Assembly: GCF_022812285.1 (NCBI RefSeq)
Contig: NZ_CP093300.1
Coordinates: forward strand, 2,170,001-2,234,000
Source: Alkalihalobacillus sp. LMS39
GTDB lineage: Bacteria > Bacillota > Bacilli > Bacillales > Bacillaceae_F
Direction: 5' to 3'
DNA: 64,000 bases
Shown here: one piece after another, positions 8,770 through 16,540 of the stretch
Position numbering within the stretch: the first letter of the stretch is position 1
Layout: the number at the start of each line of letters is the position of its first letter
Program-made: the position numbers and the translations under genes
The notes under the pieces: generated by a model
What the model saw: only the letters and a program-made list of their open reading frames with translations
Told to the model about the DNA's origin: nothing
Databases searched by the model: none

Positions 8770-9555
8770 ATGTTAAATAATAAAATTATTGTAATTACTG
8801 GTGCATCGAGTGGATTAGGAAAAGAAATTGCGATTGAAGTGGCAAGAAATAATGGGATTCCTGTCCTTGTTGCTAGACGGATCGAGAAGTTAATGGAGTT
8901 GCAGCACTTTATCTCAACAGAGTTCCATGTGACAGCACCTGTTTATGAGCTTGATGTATGTTCGATTGACAGTGTTCGCTCGACATTTGCCACGATTTTA
9001 GTTGATATGGAACGAGTCGATGTATTAATAAACAATGCTGGAATGGCGGTGTTTGACGATTTCATTGACGCTACATATGAAGATATGAGAAATATGGTTG
9101 AAGTCAATGTGATGGGGGTGCTTGCTTGTACAAAAGCAGTTTTACCTCATATGCTTGAGCAAAATCAAGGTCATATCATTATGATTGCCTCTCAAGCAGG
9201 AAAAATCGCGACGCCAAAATCGAGTGTATATGCAGCATCAAAACATGCAGTGCTTGGATTTACAAATTCATTACGAATGGAGCTGCACGATAGTGGGGTT
9301 GAGGTAAGTGCCGTCAATCCGGGGCCGATTCAAACGCCATTTTTTGATCAAGCTGACCGAAGTGGGACGTATGTAAAAAATGTGGAAAAGCTCATGTTAT
9401 CCCCAACAAAAGTAGCGACACGGATTGTAAACTTAATTGATAAGCCAAAAAGAGAGTTGAATTTACCTTGGTGGATGAATATTGGTTCGGTGCTATATCA
9501 AATGATGCCCCAAGTTGTGGAAAAAATCGGTGGCAAAAAGTTTTATCAAAAATAA
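8770..9555 (+). CDS. Short-chain dehydrogenase/reductase, YqjQ-like
   Basis: The 261-residue classical SDR has the nucleotide-binding motif TGASSGLG, the NNAG motif, the catalytic Ser region (MIASQAG) and the YAASK catalytic pair. It resembles Bacillus YqjQ, and its place beside proline genes matches the Bacillus order in which yqjQ neighbours proI. The substrate is unknown. It is transcribed away from proBAC; its stop abuts the stop of the convergent YqzH-like gene. Confidence 0.88.
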   Translation: MLNNKIIVITGASSGLGKEIAIEVARNNGIPVLVARRIEKLMELQHFISTEFHVTAPVYELDVCSIDSVRSTFATILVDMERVDVLINNAGMAVFDDFIDATYEDMRNMVEVNVMGVLACTKAVLPHMLEQNQGHIIMIASQAGKIATPKSSVYAASKHAVLGFTNSLRMELHDSGVEVSAVNPGPIQTPFFDQADRSGTYVKNVEKLMLSPTKVATRIVNLIDKPKRELNLPWWMNIGSVLYQMMPQVVEKIGGKKFYQK

Positions 9556-9750
9556 TTAAGTCGTCGTTAACCATTCATAAATGACATCATGAATTATTTC
9601 ATATAACTCATCTGCCTCGCTTTGTTCTACTTTTTTATAAATAGCAGTCAGTAGCTGTTGTAATTCAGCTTCTGTTATCAAGATAAACTCGTCTTGAATA
9701 TATGTTTCTGTAATTTGTTTGACTTTTTTATAAAGAAATCTTTTGTCCAT
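9556..9750 (-). CDS. yqzH: YqzH-like small protein
   Basis: The 64-residue acidic helical protein (ADELYEIIHDVIYEWLT at its C-terminus) resembles the YqzH family of Bacillus. In Bacillus subtilis yqzH sits next to the polymerase gene yqjW, whose homologue lies about 2 kb away here, so the context agrees. The ATG at 9750 follows GAAAGAAGG. The function is unknown. It converges on the SDR gene with no intervening bases. Confidence 0.65.
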   Translation of the reverse strand: MDKRFLYKKVKQITETYIQDEFILITEAELQQLLTAIYKKVEQSEADELYEIIHDVIYEWLTTT

Positions 9751-9783
9751 ATTATCCTTCTTTCTGTAAGGCTCAGCTCATAC

Positions 9784-9826
9784 AACGGACATCGGTTCTC
9801 CTATTAGGAAACCGATGTCCGACTTT
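9784..9826. terminator. Palindrome, possible terminator on plus strand
   Basis: CGGACATCGGTT pairs with AACCGATGTCCG, followed on the plus strand by CTTTTT. It abuts the stop of the YqeG-like gene. It also resembles the GGACAT palindrome family of this genome, so a terminator role is uncertain. Confidence 0.5.
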
Positions 9827-10309
9827 TTACCACATCTTCCTGATGAGGTTTTCCACTTTTCTTTTTACTTTTATTTGCACCGGCTCATGTTCTGCCCCAA
9901 TTGGTGTTACGAGACCAGTTTTCATTCCTAAACGCTTTCCACACCATACATCGGTAAAAATTTGGTCACCTAAAAATAAGCTTGTTTCTTTTGTTGCTCC
10001 GACTGTACGCATATGCTTTTGAATTTCTGTAACAGTCGGTTTATTGCAATGACCATAACCGTGGATTTGATACGGGTCACAAAATTTATCCACTCGGCTT
10101 TGGTTATTGTTTGATACAATTACAAGCGTTACTTTTTCTTCACGAAGCATTTCGATCCATTGTTCTACTTCTTTATCCCCAAGTTTATTATGAATCGCAA
10201 GCGTAGAGTCTAAATCGGAAAAAATCGTTTTTATGTTATAGCGTTCCAACCACTTAGGAGTAATATCTGAGAAGTGATGTAGCGCAAAGTCCGGCTTAAA
10301 ATACTTCAT
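9827..10309 (-). CDS. YqeG-like HAD subfamily IIIA phosphatase
   Basis: The 160-residue protein has HAD motifs SDLDSTLA (nucleophile region), VIVSNNN (motif II), a lysine in NKPTV and GDQIFTDVWCGKR (motif IV), with no cap domain. This matches the YqeG family, but it is more divergent than typical YqeG and lacks the usual aroE/yqeH neighbours, so it may be a paralogue. The ATG at 10309 with AGAGGG upstream is preferred over the in-frame TTG at 10315. The substrate is unknown. Confidence 0.8.
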   Translation of the reverse strand: MKYFKPDFALHHFSDITPKWLERYNIKTIFSDLDSTLAIHNKLGDKEVEQWIEMLREEKVTLVIVSNNNQSRVDKFCDPYQIHGYGHCNKPTVTEIQKHMRTVGATKETSLFLGDQIFTDVWCGKRLGMKTGLVTPIGAEHEPVQIKVKRKVENLIRKMW

Positions 10310-10363
10310 AAACAATCCCTCTTTTTCTATATGTAGTAACTTGGTCTATTATAAATGACCAAG

Positions 10364-10507
10364 CTAGGAAGTGGAAGGGTGTTTTTCAGTTTGTTTATGA
10401 TTGTCCTCTTCACCATAAGCAATTAAGACAACATTTAACTCTTCCTCTAAACCTTTTATTTTTTCGAGCTCATTAGGCTTTAATTGAGCGACATGGTAGT
10501 GCTCCAT
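10364..10507 (-). CDS. Small conserved-looking protein, 47 aa
   Basis: A 47-residue ORF starts with MEHYHVAQLKPNELEKIKGL and continues EEELNVVLIAYGEEDN. The ribosome site GAGGTGATAAAG directly before the ATG is excellent. It looks like a short helix-strand protein. I do not recognise a named family. It lies between the YqeG-like gene and the divergent catalase gene. Confidence 0.65.
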   Translation of the reverse strand: MEHYHVAQLKPNELEKIKGLEEELNVVLIAYGEEDNHKQTEKHPSTS

Positions 10508-10638
10508 CTTTATCACCTCAATCATTAGCATGTGTTAAACAAGGTCGGTTTATGAACGGTAAATATGTGGAATAGGCCAAGCTCATTTTCGAATAAGGTA
10601 AAAAGTAATGAGTTTATTTTATGAGGAGGCCAACTACT

Positions 10639-11487
10639 TTGTTTTATCATGTGAAGCAACTTCAATATCATGCAAAACCTGAACGTCCAGACGCGGTTTA
10701 TGCAAAAAAACTGCAAGAAATCTTAGGTGGTCAATTTGGTGAAATTTCAGTTGCGCTCCAGTATTTTTTCCAAGGGTGGAATACTCGTGGAGATGGAAAA
10801 TATCGCGATTTATTATTTGATACAGGGGCAGAAGAATTTGCTCATGTTGAAATGTTAGCCACGATGATTGCGCGTTTATTAGATGGTGCGCCTGTCGGGG
10901 ATCAAGAACTAGCTGCCCAAGATCCTGTCATTGGGGCTGTACTAGGCGGAATGAATCCACAACATGCGATTGTTTCTGGCTTAGGGGCAATGCCTGCAGA
11001 TAGTGTTGGGAATCCATGGACCGCCAAATACATCGATGCTAGCGGGAATTTATTAGCGGATTTCCGTGCGAACTTAACAGCAGAGTCAAAAGGGCGCTTG
11101 CAAGCGGTTCGTCTTTATGAAATGACGACAGACCCTGGCGTAAAAGATATGTTGTCTTTTTTAATTGCCCGCGATACAATGCATCAAAACCAATGGTATG
11201 CGGCGATTTGTGAGCTTGAAGAAAAAGAAAATATCGTTGTTCCGAGCACATTTCCTCGTGAGTTAGAGAAATCAGAAGTCGCTTATGATTTTTATAATTT
11301 ATCCAAAGGGGATGAAAGTAGCAAAGGACGTTGGGCTCATGGGCCAAGTATGGACGGATTAGGGCAATTTAATTATGTTGCCACACCACAACCATATGGA
11401 AAAATTCCTCGGTTGCGTCCAGCACCACCGTATACTCACAATACATTACTTCCAGCACCACCTCATCACCCACCGAATTTAATATAA
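10639..11487 (+). CDS. Manganese catalase
   Basis: The 282-residue non-haem dimanganese catalase degrades hydrogen peroxide. The ferritin-like four-helix bundle shows the metal ligands: Glu in GGQFGEIS, Glu and His in AEEFAHVEM, a later Glu, and His in RDTMHQNQW. The TTG at 10639 is chosen because GAGGAGG lies 9 bases upstream; the ATG at 10621 overlaps that ribosome site. The C-terminal tail is rich in Pro and His (PAPPHHPPN). It may be related to spore-associated YdbD/CotJC proteins. Confidence 0.93.
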   Translation: MFYHVKQLQYHAKPERPDAVYAKKLQEILGGQFGEISVALQYFFQGWNTRGDGKYRDLLFDTGAEEFAHVEMLATMIARLLDGAPVGDQELAAQDPVIGAVLGGMNPQHAIVSGLGAMPADSVGNPWTAKYIDASGNLLADFRANLTAESKGRLQAVRLYEMTTDPGVKDMLSFLIARDTMHQNQWYAAICELEEKENIVVPSTFPRELEKSEVAYDFYNLSKGDESSKGRWAHGPSMDGLGQFNYVATPQPYGKIPRLRPAPPYTHNTLLPAPPHHPPNLI

Positions 11488-11501
11488 AGAACTAGTAGGC
11501 T

Positions 11502-11530
11502 GTCGAGAATGGAGCGGCAGCTTTTTTATT
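11502..11530 (+). terminator. Terminator after catalase
   Basis: GGCTGTCG pairs with CGGCAGC (one G-T pair) and is followed by TTTTTT. Confidence 0.8.
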
Positions 11531-11544
11531 ATTTATGGTATTTA

Positions 11545-11735
11545 AGCGGCCATGAAAACCGTTATCTGTGAACATTACTAGCGTTTTGGAACGTTAGTGG
11601 ACACAGGAGCAGTTAATCATAATATATCGCTAGGAATAGTGTTGCTTTTACGTAAATAAGCGCTCCTGTGGCCGCTAAAAAACGGAAACCCGTATCATGT
11701 TCACAAATAACGGCTACTCTGACCGCAAAAATGAG
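11545..11735. repeat. Long imperfect intergenic palindrome
   Basis: AAACCGTTATCTGTGAACAT near 11560 has an inverted partner ATGTTCACAAATAACGG near 11700. Inside it, GTTAGTGGACACAGGAGC is mirrored by GCTCCTGTGGCCGCTAA. The whole can fold into one extended hairpin of nearly 190 nt. It contains no ORF. Confidence 0.65.
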
Positions 11736-11801
11736 AGATGTTGAATGAATAGATCCTACGGGTAAAAAAGCATACTACACGTTTTTGGTATTTTTTATAA
11801 A

Positions 11802-11830
11802 TTGAAATCGAACGTATATTCCCCTATAAT
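11802..11830 (+). promoter_or_regulatory. SigA-type promoter with LexA box, drives polY/yolD
   Basis: TTGAAA (11802-11807) and TATAAT (11825-11830) are separated by 17 bases. Inside the spacer CGAACGTATATTCC (11809-11822) matches the Bacillus LexA consensus CGAACRNRYGTTYC at 13 of 14 positions. LexA bound here would block RNA polymerase, so the polymerase operon should be SOS-induced. Confidence 0.85.
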
Positions 11831-11873
11831 ATAAAACAGAATAGAACATGAGTTCTCTATAGGGGGCATTATT

Positions 11874-13139
11874 TTGGATCCAATGATGATGTATCAGACG
11901 ATGAAACGGCGAACGATTCTTTGTGTGGATATGAAAAGTTTTTATGCGAGCTGTTCGGCTTTAGCATTAGGGCTTGACCCGATGGAATGTTATTTAGCTG
12001 TTGTTGCAGATACAACTCGCTCAGGGAGTGTTGTGTTAGCAGCCACCCCTAAATTAAAAAAAGATTTTAATATTAAAACAGGAAATCGCTTATTTGAAAT
12101 TCCAAAAGACCCAAGAATTCATCTTGTGAATGCGCAAATGGGATTATATTTAGATATTTCAACACAGTTAACCCGTTTTTTTACAACCTATGTCCCATTT
12201 GAGGCCATTCATGTTTATAGCGTGGATGAAAGTTTTCTTCAAGCTGATGGAACAGAGCGACTGTGGGGGAATGGAGTAGAATTAGCGGAAAAAATAAGGG
12301 AAGATATGTTACGCGAATTTGGCTTAACTTGTTCAATTGGAGTCGGACCAAATATGTTAATGTCGAAGCTATGCCTTGATTTAGATGCGAAAAAAACAGG
12401 TGTGGCCAAGTGGGATTTTGCTGATTTACAAGCTAAATTATGGCCTTTGCCATTACAAGCGATGTGGGGTATTGGTTCGAGAATGGAAAAAAGATTGAAT
12501 CGCTTAGGAATTCGGACAGTCGGGCATTTAGCGAACTTTAGTTTGCAAAAGCTTGAGAAAGAATTTGGTGTGATGGGAAATCAATTATATTATCATGCGT
12601 GGGGAATTGATTTGTCTGAGTTAGGAGCACCGATTATGCAAGGTCAAATTAGTTTTGCAAAAGGTCAGATTTTATTACGTGATTATGAAAAAGAAGAAGA
12701 TATAAAGTGTGTGTTGTTAGAAATGTGTGAAGAAGTGGGAAGACGGGCAAGAAAAGCAAGAAAAGCAGGGCGGACGATTAGTTTAGGAATGGGATATAGT
12801 AAGCAGCAACATGGCGGTGGGTTTCATCGTTCCATGTCCATTGATGAACCAACAAATTTAACGATGGATCTTTATCGAACTTGTTTACAGTTAATGAAAA
12901 AGCATTATCGTGGTGAAGTTGTTCGTCAAATTACAATTACATTATCCAATGTCTTTGATGATACAGCTCAGCAACTTAGTTTGTTTGACCAAAATAAACC
13001 ACGCCAAAAAGATTTAAGTTATGTGATGGATGCGATTCGGGAAAAGCATGGATCGACCGCGCTTCTTCGCGCGGTTTCTTATACACAAGCAGGTACAGCT
13101 CGCTATCGTTCCACACTTCTAGGTGGTCACAAAGCTTAA
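11874..13139 (+). CDS. polY2: Y-family DNA polymerase, YqjW (PolY2)-like
   Basis: The 421-residue UmuC/DinB-type translesion polymerase has the N-terminal metal site (CVDMKSFYASC), the second catalytic motif YSVDESFLQ, helix-hairpin-helix at GIGSRMEKRLNRLGI, and a C-terminal little-finger domain. A SLFDQ-type segment (LSLFDQNK) could bind the beta clamp. The TTG start has AGGGGGC upstream at normal spacing. It is followed 16 bp later by yolD, the usual partner, and preceded by an SOS promoter, so damage-induced mutagenesis is the inferred role. Confidence 0.92.
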   Translation: MDPMMMYQTMKRRTILCVDMKSFYASCSALALGLDPMECYLAVVADTTRSGSVVLAATPKLKKDFNIKTGNRLFEIPKDPRIHLVNAQMGLYLDISTQLTRFFTTYVPFEAIHVYSVDESFLQADGTERLWGNGVELAEKIREDMLREFGLTCSIGVGPNMLMSKLCLDLDAKKTGVAKWDFADLQAKLWPLPLQAMWGIGSRMEKRLNRLGIRTVGHLANFSLQKLEKEFGVMGNQLYYHAWGIDLSELGAPIMQGQISFAKGQILLRDYEKEEDIKCVLLEMCEEVGRRARKARKAGRTISLGMGYSKQQHGGGFHRSMSIDEPTNLTMDLYRTCLQLMKKHYRGEVVRQITITLSNVFDDTAQQLSLFDQNKPRQKDLSYVMDAIREKHGSTALLRAVSYTQAGTARYRSTLLGGHKA

Positions 13140-13155
13140 TTGTAGGGGGAGAAGA

Positions 13156-13485
13156 ATGAACAAAGATAGAGGAAATATTAAATGGTCGGCGATGATGCTG
13201 CCAGAGCATGTTCATTTGCTTAGGCAATTACAGGAAGAGCAAGAACATGAAGTGAAACCTTTGTTAGATGAGCAGAGCTTTAGTGAAATGAACATGTTGA
13301 TGAACGAGGCACTTCAAAACAAGAGCATGCTGGAAATCTGTTATTTTAACGAATATAATTCACAAACAATTGTAGGAAAGATTGTTCACGTTAATGATGA
13401 GCAGAGCATGCTAACATTGTTAGATGAATCCGAACAGAAAAAGCGGATACAACTAAAGCAAATCGTAAATGTTAAAGAAGTGTGA
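13156..13485 (+). CDS. YolD-like protein
   Basis: The 109-residue YolD-family protein has the typical start NKDRGNIKWSAMMLPEHV. YolD proteins accompany Y-family polymerases in Bacillus and are proposed to act as UmuD-like partners. The ATG at 13156 with GGGGGAGAAG upstream is chosen; the earlier in-frame start at 13123 overlaps the polymerase gene. The prophage carries its own yolD at 54999-55325, which begins in nearly the same way. Confidence 0.88.
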   Translation: MNKDRGNIKWSAMMLPEHVHLLRQLQEEQEHEVKPLLDEQSFSEMNMLMNEALQNKSMLEICYFNEYNSQTIVGKIVHVNDEQSMLTLLDESEQKKRIQLKQIVNVKEV

Positions 13486-13593
13486 CATCGTAAAGAAATA
13501 ATATTAGAATTGTAACGGAAATTACACATTAGATCAGACAATCACCTTGTATAATAGGAGAGAAAGAAAAACGATAAAATGAATAGGAAGTGA

Positions 13594-13881
13594 ATGAGCG
13601 TGATCGTTCATGATTTGGTCGAAACAAAACAATATTTTGTGGAAGAAACAAAGCCAAATTTTTATGTGATTTATGACAAGTATGAAAATCAGTTTGCGAT
13701 GTTTCAAGGGAAAGACTGCAAAACGGAAGACATCGGTACAGAAGAGGTTGTAAAAATTCTACATGGAGATGATGAATTTTCTCTTCGTCAAGTAGATAGT
13801 TATACGGTTGGAAAAGAATATGCTTCTATCCAAGATATTTTATTTGCAGTAAAACAAACACACAAAGAAATATTTATATAA
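13594..13881 (+). CDS. Hypothetical protein, 95 aa
   Basis: The soluble, mixed alpha/beta, mildly acidic protein has no signal peptide or known motif that I recognise (YFVEETKPNFYVIYDKYE near the start). The ATG follows AGGAAGTGA. It stands alone between the polY operon and the deacetylase, with its own terminator. The function is unknown. Confidence 0.7.
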   Translation: MSVIVHDLVETKQYFVEETKPNFYVIYDKYENQFAMFQGKDCKTEDIGTEEVVKILHGDDEFSLRQVDSYTVGKEYASIQDILFAVKQTHKEIFI

Positions 13882-13888
13882 CAAGTGT

Positions 13889-13922
13889 AAAGGTAACGGA
13901 GTCATCCTGTTACCTTTTTTAT
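13889..13922 (+). terminator. Terminator after 95-aa gene
   Basis: AAAGGTAAC pairs with GTTACCTTT and is followed by a T run. Confidence 0.75.
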
Positions 13923-14035
13923 ATAGGATTTTTTTCGTTCCAACATTTTTAATCTATAAATCTTCTATAATTTTGTGTAAGATGTAAGTAGTGTAAAAAT
14001 AATCCAATGACTACATAGTGAGAAGGCGGAAGAGA

Positions 14036-15346
14036 ATGTTGAAAAAGATGCAGCACTACTATATTATGTTGACGGTGTTTCTGTTAGCTGCTTGTTCTAT
14101 TGTGACAGAAGGAAGTACAGTGACTGAAAGTATAGATGAAGGAAATGAACTATACCCTGGAATAAAAATTAAAAGTGAAATTAAGCGTGATAAAGACTAT
14201 CATTATGCAGTCCATTATCCGCTAACAGATAGTCAAGAAATCAATGATGAAATCAAAACATATATTGATACCCGAGTGACAAAGTTTATGATCGACATGG
14301 CAGAGGACAAGCTAGGAGAGCCTGTAGTTGGTTTACATATTGATTTTGAAATTACGTATTTCACTCCTGACTATTTCTCAGTTGAATTCTCTGAAACTCT
14401 TTTTGTTGATGAAGCGATGACAAACATGATTCCATTTAATTTTAATCGAGTGGAAAATAGAAAAATAGAGTTACAAGAATTGTTTGTAGGGGAAGAAGAA
14501 ATAACCATAGTGGAACCAAATGATGAACATGAAATCGTTGACTTTTTAGTAAAAGAGCCCGTGATAAGGTTTTATGAAAAAAACGGAGAAATTATCGATC
14601 TGCCTAAAGCACAATTAGTTGGGCAACTTCAGCCAGAGTTTCTTTCTGGCTACGAAAAAAAAGAAAAAAAGACTAAAGAAAACAAAGGAACAAAGGAAGA
14701 AAAGATGGAAAAAGGAAAAGAAGAAAAACAAAAAGCTAATCAAAAACGAATCGCGTTAACTTATGATGATGGTCCACACCATTTGTATACGCTGCAAATT
14801 CTAGAGGAATTAGAAAAATACGGAGCTCATGCTACTTTTTTTGTATTAGGAAATCGGGCCGAGTTTCATCCTGATATTGTGTTAGAAACGATGGAAGCTG
14901 GTCATGAAATTGGGAACCATTCGTGGAGTCACCCGAAATTTTCGGGGTTATCCAAAAAACAAATTGTAAATCAAATTGAAAAAACACAAGATGTGGTTCA
15001 TTCCATTACAGGAGAATATCCAACATTTGTTAGAACGCCATATGGGTCAATGAGTGATTCAATTTTAAATGCGATTAATATGCCAGTTGTGTTATGGTCA
15101 GTTGATCCAAAAGATTGGAAAGTATCATCGAGTCAGGCTGTAATAGACAATGTGTTGAACAATGTGGAAGATGGCTCAATCATATTACTTCATGATACAT
15201 ACGAACATACTGTCAATGCGACAGCCGCAATTGTTGAAACCTTATCTGAAGAAGGTTATGAATTCGTAACGGTAACGGAATTGTTAGGCTTAGATGAAGA
15301 AGAAAGTCAACGAGCGATGGTCATTAACTCAGGTACACCAAAATAG
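14036..15346 (+). CDS. Lipoprotein polysaccharide deacetylase, PdaC-like
   Basis: The 436-residue protein has a lipobox (FLLAACS) near residue 20, an N-terminal DUF3298/DUF4163-like domain (about 40-190), a charged Lys/Glu linker (about 205-240), and a NodB deacetylase domain with TYDDGP and HSWSH metal motifs plus RTPYGS. The layout matches Bacillus PdaC, a peptidoglycan deacetylase, except that here it is lipid-anchored. The ATG at 14036 is preferred to the GTG at 14018 because of the upstream GGCGGAAGAG. Confidence 0.87.
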   Translation: MLKKMQHYYIMLTVFLLAACSIVTEGSTVTESIDEGNELYPGIKIKSEIKRDKDYHYAVHYPLTDSQEINDEIKTYIDTRVTKFMIDMAEDKLGEPVVGLHIDFEITYFTPDYFSVEFSETLFVDEAMTNMIPFNFNRVENRKIELQELFVGEEEITIVEPNDEHEIVDFLVKEPVIRFYEKNGEIIDLPKAQLVGQLQPEFLSGYEKKEKKTKENKGTKEEKMEKGKEEKQKANQKRIALTYDDGPHHLYTLQILEELEKYGAHATFFVLGNRAEFHPDIVLETMEAGHEIGNHSWSHPKFSGLSKKQIVNQIEKTQDVVHSITGEYPTFVRTPYGSMSDSILNAINMPVVLWSVDPKDWKVSSSQAVIDNVLNNVEDGSIILLHDTYEHTVNATAAIVETLSEEGYEFVTVTELLGLDEEESQRAMVINSGTPK

Positions 15347-15622
15347 GAAGAGACGGGAATCTAACGGTTCCCTTCTTTTCCTGTCTTAGTCATGTAACAC
15401 TCCTATTGAATCATTGGGGTATATTGTGCACTACTTTGCCATAATAGTACTGTCTTTTCTGTTCCACTGGCGTGGTTTACAGAAGATTCTTTATTTAGCA
15501 CAACGGTCTTAAGTGTGGTGGCTGCTGCGTTATTTAGCTTATGGAGTTGTGCTCGTGTGAAAAAGTAGAAAGATTGAAATGTAAGAAGAAATCAACTAAG
15601 CTGAATAGAAGAGGTGGAAATA

Positions 15623-16093
15623 ATGATTCGAGTTTTATTTGTTTGTCTTGGAAATATATGTCGGTCACCGATGGCAGAAGCCGTGTTTCGAAAGAAAGTG
15701 AAAGAAGCTGGATTACAAAATAAAATCCAAGTAGACTCAGCAGGAACAGGAAATTGGCATACGGGGAAACGACCACATGAAGGAACAGTAATGATTTTAG
15801 AGAAGAATAAGGTTGACCATTCAGGGATAACGGCTAGACAAGTAGAAGAAAGTGATTTACAAGCTTTTGACTATATTGTTGCCATGGATGCTGAAAATAT
15901 CGGAGTGTTGCGGTCGTTAGCGGGTCATGAGCGCACGGGTGACATGTCAAGATTATTAGACTATTTACCTGATAGTGATGTGGCTGATGTACCTGATCCG
16001 TATTATACTGGCAATTTTACAGAAGTGTACGCTCTTGTTGAGGATAGCTGTACTCATTTATTAGCATATATAAAAGAACAGCATCAATTATAG
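15623..16093 (+). CDS. yfkJ: Low-molecular-weight protein-tyrosine phosphatase, YfkJ-like
   Basis: The 156-residue protein has the P-loop VCLGNICRSPM (Cys and Arg of the CX5R motif) near the N-terminus and the catalytic Asp in DPYYTGNF, at the usual length for the family and close to Bacillus YfkJ. It removes phosphate from phosphotyrosine (and in some relatives phosphoarginine) proteins. The ATG at 15623 has GAGGTGG upstream; the GTG at 15614 lies inside that site. Confidence 0.9.
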   Translation: MIRVLFVCLGNICRSPMAEAVFRKKVKEAGLQNKIQVDSAGTGNWHTGKRPHEGTVMILEKNKVDHSGITARQVEESDLQAFDYIVAMDAENIGVLRSLAGHERTGDMSRLLDYLPDSDVADVPDPYYTGNFTEVYALVEDSCTHLLAYIKEQHQL

Positions 16094-16137
16094 AAAAGTG
16101 GCTCATCAACATTTGTTGAAAAGCCACTTTTCTTTTG
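16094..16137 (+). terminator. Terminator after phosphatase
   Basis: GAAAAGTGGCT pairs with AGCCACTTTTC and is followed by TTTT. It may also serve the convergent sspH gene. Confidence 0.8.
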
Positions 16138-16149
16138 GGCATGATGGTA

Positions 16150-16329
16150 TTATTGTTCGTTAAGTTGATCAACAGGAACGGTCATTTCATCTTCGGGATT
16201 TTCTGCCTTAAAAACACGAGCCGTGCCTGCCTCTTTATCGACATGCTGAATCCATACCGGTGTGCCGTTATAATTCACATCAATTTCTTGAGCAGATTCA
16301 AGAATTTCTTGAGCGCGTTGTGTATTCAT
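16150..16329 (-). CDS. sspH: Small acid-soluble spore protein H family
   Basis: The 59-residue protein matches the SspH family in length and pattern: MNTQRAQEILESAQEI, then VNYNGTPVWIQHVD and a final EMTVPVDQLNEQ. SspH is made in the forespore and found in mature spores. The ATG at 16329 has AAGGAG upstream; the longer frame beginning at 16407 is rejected. This is the clearest sign that the host forms endospores. Confidence 0.93.
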   Translation of the reverse strand: MNTQRAQEILESAQEIDVNYNGTPVWIQHVDKEAGTARVFKAENPEDEMTVPVDQLNEQ

Positions 16330-16540
16330 TTGCTTTTTCTCCTTTTTTCGTTTTGATTTTACACCTTCATTATGAGCATTTCTCCATGGAAACATGCACC
16401 GTGACACCTTTGATTTTCTAGATAAAAAGAAAGAAGAAAAAGATTCACAAAAAAAATAGTCACATGCCCGCTTTTGGATGAATAGAATGGGTTATGGTTA
16501 GGGCCATAACTGATTTCAAATTCCAGAGGGGTTGATATAC

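Noticed and set aside
15414-15568. Two hydrophobic frames (LGYIVHYFAIIVLSFLFHW, then WFTEDSLFSTTVLSVVAAAL) that might be a frameshifted membrane protein
   Set aside because: There is no start codon with a ribosome site and no family that I recognise; too weak to annotate.
16459-16488. Firm SigE promoter call for asnO
   Set aside because: GTCACAT and AATAGAAT with 14-bp spacing are only a loose match; noted in the gene entry but not listed as a promoter.
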